DNA of 14,810 bases from Willaertia magna. Lineage: Eukaryota > Heterolobosea > Eutetramitea > Acrasida > Naegleriidae. Positions 8,110 through 14,810 of this stretch are shown here, piece by piece. The notes beneath the pieces were generated by a model. The model saw nothing but the letters and a program-made list of their open reading frames with translations. It searched no databases and was not told the DNA's origin. Both the position numbers and the translations under genes were made by a program. Position 1 is the stretch's first letter. The number at the start of each line of letters is the position of its first letter. The stretch is from contig CADWAF010003406.1 of NCBI GenBank assembly GCA_902984215.1, positions 1 through 14,810 on the forward strand. The letters run 5' to 3'.

Positions 8110-8408
8110 CAATTGATTGTTAAAATAGATTAAGAAATTACTTCATTTGAATTAAATGATCTTTCTTTATTTGGGAATTACCCAATTGATTGTTAGAACT
8201 GCCCATTATTTAAAAAAAATTAACCAACATCTCCCTTTAACGAAATCTAACCTTGAAACAAATAATATTATTCAATACATAATATATATAAAATTTATAA
8301 ACGAATACAAAATATATAATAATATAGAGAATACAGAATGAATTCCAAATAAGGTAAATACTCAATTGATAGTAATTTCTAAAAAGGAAAGTAGCCAATT
8401 GATTGTCA
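8110..8408. repeat. Four dispersed copies of CAATTGATTGTTA in the insertion
   Basis: CAATTGATTGTTA is found exactly at 8110-8122 and 8183-8195, and with one to three changes at 8363-8375 (CAATTGATAGTAA) and 8396-8408 (CAATTGATTGTCA). All are in the same direction with uneven spacing (73, 180 and 33 bp), so this is not a tandem array. Sub-terminal copies of a short motif are a usual mark of transposase or recombinase binding. Partial matches occur elsewhere in the window (near 3365 and 9108). Confidence 0.55.
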
Positions 8409-8450
8409 GTTAAATATCAAATAATTGGATTAAAAAACTGTAAATTTTAA

Positions 8451-8491
8451 TTAACCAATTATTTAAATGTTTACAATTTTTTATTGGTTAA
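8451..8491. repeat. Inverted repeat (9-bp arms) inside the insertion
   Basis: TTAACCAAT (8451-8459) is mirrored by ATTGGTTAA (8483-8491) around a 23-base loop. Flanking CTGTAAATTT and AAATTACAG/TTTACAA-type words extend a weak, imperfect foldback across about 8438-8575. This is consistent with a structured non-autonomous element. Confidence 0.5.
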
Positions 8492-8653
8492 CCACATTTT
8501 GTAAATTTTTCAGTTACAAATTACAGTGGATCTAAATATTTTGTAAACATTTTATTTATAAACTTTTACAATGTAGTCCAGTAAATTCAGTACTTCGCAC
8601 ATTACTAAATAAGTATTTCGGAGGTTCGATTCCTCCCGAGACGGTACGAATAA

Positions 8654-8658
8654 TTTTT
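8654..8658 (+). terminator. T5 run after the split tRNA-Gln
   Basis: TTTTT lies nine bases after the 3' end of the right tRNA piece, in the position of a Pol III terminator. It shows that this was once a complete tRNA gene. Confidence 0.55.
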
Positions 8659-8990
8659 ATGGTTTTCCTTACAAGCGAATTTGGCCATTAGGACATTTAT
8701 AGACAACAGGAATTTGAAGAATTTCGTGATTGCGTTAAAAATCAAAGAAAATTTTTCTGAAACTTTAAATGAATCTTGTTTTTTATCAACTTTAATTCAA
8801 GCAATAAGTTGTAAAGAACAAATTGTAAAATATTTAAAGAAATTTATTTCTTGGTGTGAATAAAATTGAAGATTCTGCGAAAAATGATTTTGTGGAATGT
8901 GCAAATGCAAGTCCTTGTACCGATGCAGTAAACATTTATTTAGTTAATGAAGCCAATGAAATGCTTGCTACAAGTGAGAATGTTAAATAA
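8654..8990 (+). pseudogene. Frameshifted coding relic, unknown product
   Basis: I do not recognise this product. Frame one runs open from 8654 to the stop at 8861-8863 and reads IRTFIDNRNLKNFVIALK... to KYLKKFISWCE. The next frame (+1) is open from 8838 to TAA at 8988-8990 and reads KIEDSAKNDFVECANASPC followed by TDAVNIYLVNEANEMLATSE. Both have balanced, protein-like composition unlike the AT-only spacers, and they meet at 8838-8861, which suggests one gene broken by a single indel. There is no good ATG; TTTTCCTTACAAG before 8675 resembles a splice acceptor, so an upstream exon may have been lost or displaced. It starts directly after the split tRNA. It could instead be the 3' part of a spliced gene. 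Confidence 0.35.
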
Positions 8991-9196
8991 AAAACAGTAA
9001 ATAGTAGTACGGTTGTTGTAAGGCAATTTTGAAAATTATTAATAATTATTTGTGTCAAAGCGGTTAGCTTTTTAAAAGGAACAAATAATGTCTTTCAAAT
9101 ATTTAATAATTGATTGTACGAAATGTACGAAATTGACCAACTATTTTATTTTTTCAGTGTTTGGCAAAATAAAAAAGATTTAAGGGCGCGGAAGGG

Positions 9197-9201
9197 AAAA
9201 A
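9197..9201 (-). terminator. Pol III terminator of tRNA-Gln copy 3
   Basis: AAAAA on the + strand gives T5 on the tRNA strand, 20 bases beyond the tRNA 3' end. It is farther away than in the other copies. Confidence 0.5.
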
Positions 9202-9220
9202 TCACGTTAAATATACTATA

Positions 9221-9305
9221 CCGTCTCGGGAGGAATCGAACCTCCGTCAATGGATGACTTTTTTGTTATTCAAAGTCCACTATGCTACCATTACACCACG
9301 AGACG
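9221..9305 (-). tRNA. tRNA-Gln (anticodon TTG) with 14-nt intron, copy 3
   Basis: It is base-for-base identical to the copy at 1393-1477, including the intron (9256-9269), while flanking sequences differ, so the copies are dispersed rather than part of a larger duplication. The anticodon TTG is at 9271-9273. A and B boxes, all four stems and discriminator G are intact. It faces the broken + strand copy, giving two near-identical inverted arms 1.1 kb apart. Its 5' side borders the leader of the ATPase gene. Confidence 0.95.
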
Positions 9306-9469
9306 CTTCTTATAACCTTAATGATCGTTATGTAAAATTTTTATTTTGTGTTTACAACGGTTAAAAAAAGAGGGGAAAGTTTAGTTGGGCTGTGAACCTT
9401 GCTTGTCAACAATTCAAAAAAACGCCATCCTATTAAACCATTCAAACGGCACTTTTCATTTTGTGTTTA

Positions 9470-12400
9470 ATGAATCAAATTCCCGAAGATATTAATTTTC
9501 AACAATTACAAGTTAACAACAACGAAAACATTAATGACAATTCTATTACCATTCATTTACCTCCTTTTAATTATTCTTTCAGCAATAAAAACTTGATAAA
9601 TCAATTAAATAGCAAAAATAACGAATTAAATAGTGACATCAGTGTCAATATTTATAATAATGATAATTACAATAATAATTGTGAAAATAAATTAACTTTA
9701 AATGAAATTCTTTTAAAATATACAGATCCATCTTTTTATTTAAAAATTGGAAAAAAACAAACAATAAAAGAAAATAAATTTTTATTAGAAGATGAATGTT
9801 ATCAAATTAAAAATTGTAAAGGTATGAAACATAGTTGGATTTTAGAAATTTTATTTTGGATTTTTACAATTTTAACTTGTGGTATTTTATTATTATTATG
9901 TAAATGGTATTCTTGGTTAAAAGTTTATTTAACACATTATTATCTCTCTAAGAATGATAACAGTAATAATGACAATAATGATTTTAACACTAATAATTTA
10001 AATAATAATTTAATTAATAATGAAATAAATGAAAAGAATAATAATAAAAAGAATTGTTGTATAGATGCAGTTTTAATTGAAACGTTACATGAAACACAAA
10101 ATACGTTGGATGGAAGTAATGGAAAGTGGAATATTTGTAAAGTGAAAAGAATTAAAATTTTTGATATTGAAATTTACTATTTTATTTTTAGATATTTAAA
10201 ATTTATTTATGATTTTAAGATTGATGGTTTTAGACCTGTTTGTAATTTTAATGATATTTTATTAAATAAGGAAATTGAAGTGGAACAGATACATCAACAA
10301 GTGAAGGATTTTTTATTTAGTAATGTTGTTGATTGTAATAATGGAGATTACAATGATTATTCAAATAGTGAAAGTGGTAGTAGATTATCAATTTTAAAAA
10401 CTTTTAATAATTATTTTACATATTTTTACAATAAATATTGTAAAAAGAGAGAAAAAATTAATGAAGAACAAGACACTTTAAATTACAATGATAATTACAA
10501 TAATAACAAAATAATTAAAAAATTTATTTTTGGTAAAAATTCAATTGAAACACCAGTTAAATCCATTTTACAATTACTTTTAGACCAATTATTTCATCCA
10601 TTCTATATATTCCAAATATTTAGTGTAATTATCTGGATTTCTATAGATTATACTTATTATGCTATAGCTATTGCTATAATTAGTACATTGTCTGGATTAA
10701 TTAGTTTATGGACAATTAGATCAAATATGAAAAAATTGAGGAATATGACGAAAATGAATGTGTTTGTTAATCAATTATTTAAAAATTCAATTGTAAAGAG
10801 GATTGATTCTAATGAATTAGTTCCTGGAGATTTAATTGAAATTGAAAATGGAATGAAATTATCGTTTGATTGTATTTTATTAAGTGGTAGTGTAATTGTG
10901 AATGAATCTTGTTTAACTGGAGAATCTACACCAGTTAAAAAGACACATATTAAAGAAAATAATTGTAAATTATCTTTAAAGAAAGATACAAATCATATTT
11001 TATTTTCAGGTACAAATGTTGTAATGGTTAAACCTTCGTTTAGTACGACTAATTTTAATGATAATTATTTACAAAATAATTTACAAAATAACTTACACAA
11101 TGGTAGTATAAATAATTTTTATGAAACACACTTTCCAGATAAGGTTGTAGCAATGGTTACACAAACTGGATTTCAAACGACGAGAGGAAAATTAATTTTA
11201 TCAATTATTTATCCAAAACCAAATCATTTAAAACTTTACAAAGATAGTTTTAAATTTATGGCCGTAATGTTCTGTTTTGGTGTAATTGGTGTAATTGTAA
11301 CAATTATAAGTTTATTAAAATGGAATGTAGATATTGTAAGATTAATTATTGAAAATATAATTTTAATTACAATTGTAGTACCACCTGCTTTACCAATTGC
11401 ATTATTAGTTTCAATTTCTTTAGCCATTTCACGTTTACAAAGGTATAAAATATTTTGTGTAGCTCCACAAAGAATGAACGTTTGTGGACTAATTGATTTA
11501 ATAGTGTTTGATAAGACAAATACTTTGACAACTGATAAATTAGAATTACACGGAATAATTCCTATGGAAGAAAATAATGAATTAAGTACACATTTTGTAA
11601 AGTTACTATCAGATGAAAATGTAGCAGACAATCAAGCATTACTTAATATTAGTAATGATGAAAAATTACAACAATTAAGTGCTACACTAAATAATAATTT
11701 ATTTACTCAATCCATTGCTTGCTGTCATAATCTATCAATCATTTTAAATAAGGATGGATCTGAAAGATTAATTGGTGATCCTCTTGATATAATTTTATTT
11801 GAAGCAACCAAATGGAAGTTAAAAGAAATTAACAATTCATACATAGTCGAAAGTAGTAATGATTTAAGATTTTGTATTTTAAAAGTATTTGATTTTAAAT
11901 CTTCTTTACAAAGAATGTCAGTTGTTGCTAAAAATCTGACAAGTGGTGAACTTTACTATTTTGTAAAAGGTTCATCAGAAATGATTGGAACACTTTGTAA
12001 CAAAACTCCAACAAATTTAAATCAAATATTATATAAATATTCACACAAAGGTTACAGAGTAATTGCTTATGCTTATAGAAAAGTGACAGATGTCAATCAG
12101 ATACAAACGATTGAAAATAATTTAGAGAATTTAAATAGAAATCAAGTGGAATGTGATTTAGAATTTATTGGATTAACTTGTTTAGAAAATCCATTAAAAA
12201 GTGATACAAGTAAAGTTGTAAAAAGTTTAATGAAATCAAAAATTAAATGTACAATGTGTACTGGAGATAACGGTTTTACAGCGGTTTGTGTTGGAAGAAA
12301 ATGTAACATTTTACAAAAAGGAAAGAAAGTTTATTTGAGTGAGTGGTTAGATAATAATACAAAAAGTTTACAAAATGGTATTACATTACAAGATAATTCA

Positions 12401-13906
12401 TTACAAAATAATGCATTACAAAATACACAAAATAATTTAGAAATGTGGTGGGATAAAATTATTTGGAGAAATGTAGATAACGATAAAGATGTGATTTTAT
12501 CAAACGATATTTTAGATAATAATTATTTTATACAAAATGATTTTGAGTTGGCCATAACAGGACAAATATTTAACTATATTTTACAACATCAAAAACAATT
12601 ATTCCATTCATCATTATCATCACAACATAATGCCTTGGATAATAACGACGACAACAATGAAAACAATAAAATCACAGATGAAGATAATGAATTCCATGTA
12701 AAGAATTACGTTAATATCACAAACCCTTCTTTACTACATCGTGTCTTAATGAAATGTAAAATATTTGCAAGATTTTCACCAGTTGGTAAAATGCAAGTGA
12801 TTGAAGAATTCCAAAAGATGGATTACAATACATTAATGTGTGGTGACGGTGCTAACGATGCAATTGCTTTAAAACAAGCACATGTTGGCGTTTCTTTATC
12901 AAGTCCCATTCCAAAAGAAGAAAAAGAAGAACAAGAAAATTTAACAAACACGTCAAACGCAACAACACGAAATCAAACCAATGGTTCAGAGGCAAGTATT
13001 GCAGCTCCCTTTACTTCACTATCAAATACTTTACAATGCATTCCAAGAATTTTAAAGGAAGGAAGATGTGCCCTAATATCCAGTTATCAAGTTTTTAAAT
13101 TCATGTCACTTTACTGTTTAATTCAATTCTTTACAGTTGTTGTCTTATTCCAAAAGAACTCAAAACTAACAGATTTCCAATATTTATTTGTCGATTTATT
13201 TATGGTTTTACCAGTTTTGTTGTTAATGACAAAAACGCCAGCAAGTTCAAAATTAAAGAAGGAAAAACCGCCAATCACGTTACTTTCAAAAGTTGGCGTT
13301 TTATCATGGGTTTATCAAATCGTGTTAAGTTTTATGTTTGTTTTAATTGTTTGGATTGAAATTCACGTATCAAAATTTGATTGGTTTAAACCGTTAGATA
13401 ATCCATCACGTGATGTGATTAAAAATTATTATAGTTTTGAAGCGACATGTTTATTTTATATTTCAACTTATTGTACATTAAATTGTGCAATAAGTTTTAG
13501 TATAAGTAAACCATTTAAAAAATCTTTATTTTTTTACAACATTCCATTTGTAATAAGTTTAATTTTACTTTATTTATTTACAATTTATATTACAATAATT
13601 CCACCAACCATTTTAAGTGAACTTTTAATTTTACTGAAAATACCATTGTATTATAAATTAAAATTAGTACTTTACGGTTTTATTCATTTATTGTTAAGTT
13701 ATGGTTTTGAATGGATAATTTTAACGAAAAGATTTAGAAAAATATTAAAGAAATTATCTGTTAGTTATTTAATTGAATATTTATTATTAAAAATATTTAA
13801 AGAAGATAAATATGGTAAGATTTATTTATTTAAGTTATTGACTTGGTTAAATTTAAAAAGAAGAAAATATAAATCTTTGAAACAATTATTTAAAAATAAA
13901 ATTTAA
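9470..13906 (+). CDS. P5B-type ATPase (ATP13A2-like) with altered DKTNTLT motif
   Basis: A 1478-residue P-type ATPase. The P5B call rests on PPALP in M4 (638-642; P5A has PPELP), the following IFCVAPQRMNVCG block, an extra N-terminal hydrophobic hairpin (about 123-157) and GDPLDIILFEATKW in the N domain. P5B pumps such as ATP13A2 export polyamines from endolysosomes. Visible catalytic motifs: TGES 483-486 (A domain), phosphorylated Asp681 in DKTNTLT, KGSSE from 833 (usual KGxPE), TGDN 931-934 and GDGAND 1125-1130, then EASIAAPFTS and about six C-terminal membrane segments. The Gly of DKTGTLT is Asn684 (AAT). Asn-rich insertions in the N terminus, A domain (534-545), P domain (about 967-990) and hinge make it longer than the roughly 1200-residue norm. 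The first ATG is 9470; an upstream in-frame TTG is not credible as a start. No introns are needed. Confidence 0.92.
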   Translation: MNQIPEDINFQQLQVNNNENINDNSITIHLPPFNYSFSNKNLINQLNSKNNELNSDISVNIYNNDNYNNNCENKLTLNEILLKYTDPSFYLKIGKKQTIKENKFLLEDECYQIKNCKGMKHSWILEILFWIFTILTCGILLLLCKWYSWLKVYLTHYYLSKNDNSNNDNNDFNTNNLNNNLINNEINEKNNNKKNCCIDAVLIETLHETQNTLDGSNGKWNICKVKRIKIFDIEIYYFIFRYLKFIYDFKIDGFRPVCNFNDILLNKEIEVEQIHQQVKDFLFSNVVDCNNGDYNDYSNSESGSRLSILKTFNNYFTYFYNKYCKKREKINEEQDTLNYNDNYNNNKIIKKFIFGKNSIETPVKSILQLLLDQLFHPFYIFQIFSVIIWISIDYTYYAIAIAIISTLSGLISLWTIRSNMKKLRNMTKMNVFVNQLFKNSIVKRIDSNELVPGDLIEIENGMKLSFDCILLSGSVIVNESCLTGESTPVKKTHIKENNCKLSLKKDTNHILFSGTNVVMVKPSFSTTNFNDNYLQNNLQNNLHNGSINNFYETHFPDKVVAMVTQTGFQTTRGKLILSIIYPKPNHLKLYKDSFKFMAVMFCFGVIGVIVTIISLLKWNVDIVRLIIENIILITIVVPPALPIALLVSISLAISRLQRYKIFCVAPQRMNVCGLIDLIVFDKTNTLTTDKLELHGIIPMEENNELSTHFVKLLSDENVADNQALLNISNDEKLQQLSATLNNNLFTQSIACCHNLSIILNKDGSERLIGDPLDIILFEATKWKLKEINNSYIVESSNDLRFCILKVFDFKSSLQRMSVVAKNLTSGELYYFVKGSSEMIGTLCNKTPTNLNQILYKYSHKGYRVIAYAYRKVTDVNQIQTIENNLENLNRNQVECDLEFIGLTCLENPLKSDTSKVVKSLMKSKIKCTMCTGDNGFTAVCVGRKCNILQKGKKVYLSEWLDNNTKSLQNGITLQDNSLQNNALQNTQNNLEMWWDKIIWRNVDNDKDVILSNDILDNNYFIQNDFELAITGQIFNYILQHQKQLFHSSLSSQHNALDNNDDNNENNKITDEDNEFHVKNYVNITNPSLLHRVLMKCKIFARFSPVGKMQVIEEFQKMDYNTLMCGDGANDAIALKQAHVGVSLSSPIPKEEKEEQENLTNTSNATTRNQTNGSEASIAAPFTSLSNTLQCIPRILKEGRCALISSYQVFKFMSLYCLIQFFTVVVLFQKNSKLTDFQYLFVDLFMVLPVLLLMTKTPASSKLKKEKPPITLLSKVGVLSWVYQIVLSFMFVLIVWIEIHVSKFDWFKPLDNPSRDVIKNYYSFEATCLFYISTYCTLNCAISFSISKPFKKSLFFYNIPFVISLILLYLFTIYITIIPPTILSELLILLKIPLYYKLKLVLYGFIHLLLSYGFEWIILTKRFRKILKKLSVSYLIEYLLLKIFKEDKYGKIYLFKLLTWLNLKRRKYKSLKQLFKNKI

Positions 13907-13934
13907 ATTATTCATTTAAATTTTTATTCATTTT

Positions 13935-14072
13935 TTATTTATTTATAAACTTTACAATTAATATTCTCCAATTTTGTTTTTGAACATTGTAATCACTTAA
14001 TGTTCTTCCATCTTTTAATTTTGTATTTCCTAAAAATAAATAAAGTGTAAAACAAATAATTTTAGAAAATAA
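13935..14072 (-). pseudogene. Ubiquitin-like C-terminal fragment
   Basis: A 45-codon open stretch between TGA and TAA contains NTKLKDGRTLSDYNVQKQ, which matches the LEDGRTLSDYNIQKE region of ubiquitin, and continues RILIVKF where ubiquitin has LHLVLRL. The last beta strand and the preceding loop are thus recognisable. It ends FINK, without the RGG tail needed for conjugation. There is no start codon in the frame. CACTTTATTTATTTTTAG just before the homology could be a 3' splice site, so this may be the last exon of a ubiquitin-like or UBL-domain gene whose other exons are lost, unrecognised or beyond the window. An ATG at 14305-14307 reading MIICFLRFNNK might be a first exon, but that is weak. 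It is convergent with the ATPase gene, 28 bp from its stop. Confidence 0.6.
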
Positions 14073-14324
14073 TCATTCAATCGGTGAGCCAATAACTGTA
14101 AAATTATTTATCGTTAAAGTATTATGAGCTTTTATATTGTTTTATTAGTTAACGTTTTTAGAAAGTATATAAGTATACAATATTTTGAAGCAACAATAAT
14201 ATTATTTAACTAAAAATATAGTCATATAACTTTAAAAAATTAGTTCTAAAGTATATAAAAACAAAAGCACTCTATTTATTGTTAAATCTTAAAAAACAAA
14301 TAATCATGAGTAAATATAAAAGAA

Positions 14325-14616
14325 AAATTATAGATTATTGAAAATAAATTTAAACTCTAATTTGTTCTATTAAAAAGTTATAATTAAATAAAATAATATA
14401 ATAATTATTAATATTAAATATTATAAATATAATATAATCAAAATAATTAAAAATAATAATAAAAATAATAAATTATTATTTATTTAAATATTTATATATG
14501 TAATAAAAAATATAATATTTAATAAATATTAATAAATATAATTAAAGAAGAATAATTATAAAAAATATAATAAATTTTATATTATATTTAAATTTATTTT
14601 CAATAATCTATAATTT
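14325..14616. repeat. Perfect 30-bp inverted repeat bounding a 292-bp AT-only unit
   Basis: Arms at 14325-14354 and 14587-14616 are exact reverse complements over 30 bp, with neither flank extending the match. The 232 bases between contain almost no G or C and no reading frame. The structure fits a MITE-like element or a long foldback. TAAATCTT occurs at 14283-14290 and again at 14616-14623, a possible but distant flanking repeat. No target duplication directly abuts the arms. Confidence 0.6.
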
Positions 14617-14810
14617 AAATCTTGTATAATATAAATATATAATAATATTAAATTTTATTAATTTTAATATTTTATTTTTAAAATTTTAATTATATACTAT
14701 ATAATCAACATCTATATTAAAACTATCTTTATATATTTTATATAATTTTTTAAAAATATTATAATTATTTTTATTTAAAATATTTAAATATAAGATAGAT
14801 AATAGATAAT

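Larger units (their letters stand above)
8088..8618. mobile_element. 531-bp insertion in tRNA-Gln, 7-bp target duplication
   Basis: The edges are set exactly by comparison with the two intact tRNA copies. CGGAGGT is duplicated on both sides, as expected after integration with staggered cuts. The element starts ATTACTATAATTGTATTT and ends ATTACTAAATAAGTATTT: an imperfect 18-bp direct repeat (14 of 18) lying exactly at its two termini. I see no clear terminal inverted repeat and no poly(A) tail. The longest ATG frame (8156-8341, 61 codons) has AT-driven composition and is not convincing, so the element appears non-autonomous. It carries internal repeats listed separately. It could be a short LTR-like or recombinase-mobilised element or a MITE-like relic; the class cannot be decided from one copy. 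Confidence 0.75.
8023..8644 (+). pseudogene. tRNA-Gln (TTG) copy 2, split in the T arm by an insertion
   Basis: The left part (8023-8087) is a normal tRNA-Gln from the acceptor stem to the start of the T arm: anticodon TTG at 8055-8057, and a 13-nt intron (8059-8071) slightly different from the 14-nt intron of the other two copies. The right part (8626-8644, or from 8619 counting the duplicated bases) completes the T loop, T stem, acceptor and discriminator G. Between them lie 531 bp of unrelated sequence. The 7 bases CGGAGGT occur at both edges (8081-8087, 8619-8625) but once in the intact genes. The A box is in the left part and the full B box (8623-8633) in the right, so Pol III promotion and folding are probably lost. 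Exon sequence is otherwise identical to the intact copies, which suggests a recent break. Confidence 0.85.
13907..14810. other. AT-rich right-end region
   Basis: This region of about 900 bp follows the ATPase stop. Apart from the ubiquitin-like fragment and the long inverted repeat, I see no coding signal. From about 14370 it consists almost only of A and T, in short TAAT/ATTA words. Confidence 0.7.

Noticed and set aside
8156..8341. 61-codon frame inside the tRNA insertion as a transposon protein
   Set aside because: Its composition (Ile, Asn, Tyr, Lys) is what AT-rich non-coding DNA gives, and no domain pattern is visible.
8023..8644. Split tRNA as a gene with a giant second intron
   Set aside because: The duplicated CGGAGGT at both edges and the intact, uninterrupted sister copies fit insertion better. 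A T-arm intron of 531 nt would not have the bulge-helix-bulge context needed for tRNA splicing endonuclease.
9116..9133. Tandem GTACGAAAT repeat, two units
   Set aside because: Only two 9-bp units in non-coding DNA; too short to assign a role.
8023..9305. CRISPR array or tandem tRNA cluster
   Set aside because: The repeats are tRNA copies in opposite directions with unrelated spacers, plus dispersed short motifs with irregular spacing. The rest of the window is eukaryotic.
9461..9469. Start of the ATPase at an upstream TTG
   Set aside because: TTG starts are not expected in a eukaryotic nuclear gene, and an ATG lies three codons downstream.
11236..11631. 131-codon - strand frame
   Set aside because: It is antisense to the conserved M4/P-domain region of the ATPase.

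Overview
The window looks like nuclear DNA from a free-living, AT-rich protist. The reasons are asparagine-rich low-complexity tracts inside conserved proteins, A-rich leaders just before start codons, GT-AG introns, TAA stops with the standard code, intron-bearing tRNA genes, and compact gene spacing with extremely AT-rich gaps. Two regulator-of-G-protein-signalling (RGS) genes, one fused to two transmembrane segments, plus an MT-A70 methyltransferase suggest a heterolobosean amoeba (Naegleria/Willaertia type). This is an inference. Dictyostelids and AT-rich early-diverging fungi are alternatives.

Layout. At the left edge a small four-helix membrane protein lies on the + strand, followed by about 800 bp of AT-rich spacer and an intron-containing tRNA-Gln(UUG) on the - strand. 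Four - strand genes follow, tightly packed: an RGS+SAM domain protein, a type I (zinc-finger) DnaJ/Hsp40 whose J domain is split by an intron, a two-pass membrane RGS protein, and an MT-A70 adenine methyltransferase that most resembles the ciliate DNA-6mA enzyme clade. A second tRNA-Gln, on the + strand, is broken in its T arm by a 531-bp insertion flanked by a 7-bp duplication of tRNA sequence. It is followed by a frameshifted coding relic and a third, intact tRNA-Gln on the - strand. The right half is one large P5B-type ATPase gene (+ strand). The last 900 bp are AT-rich and hold a ubiquitin-like coding fragment (- strand) and a perfect 30-bp inverted repeat bounding about 290 bp.

How they fit together. 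The protein genes are mostly single-copy cell functions: G-protein signalling, chaperone, nucleic-acid methylation and an endolysosomal P5B pump. They do not form one pathway. The two RGS genes probably both damp Galpha signalling, one at a membrane sensor and one through a scaffolded cytosolic protein. The most unusual region is 8.0-9.3 kb, where dispersed near-identical tRNA-Gln copies, an element inserted within a tRNA gene and a decayed gene lie side by side. The clearest protein anomaly is the ATPase phosphorylation motif, which reads DKTNTLT instead of DKTGTLT.
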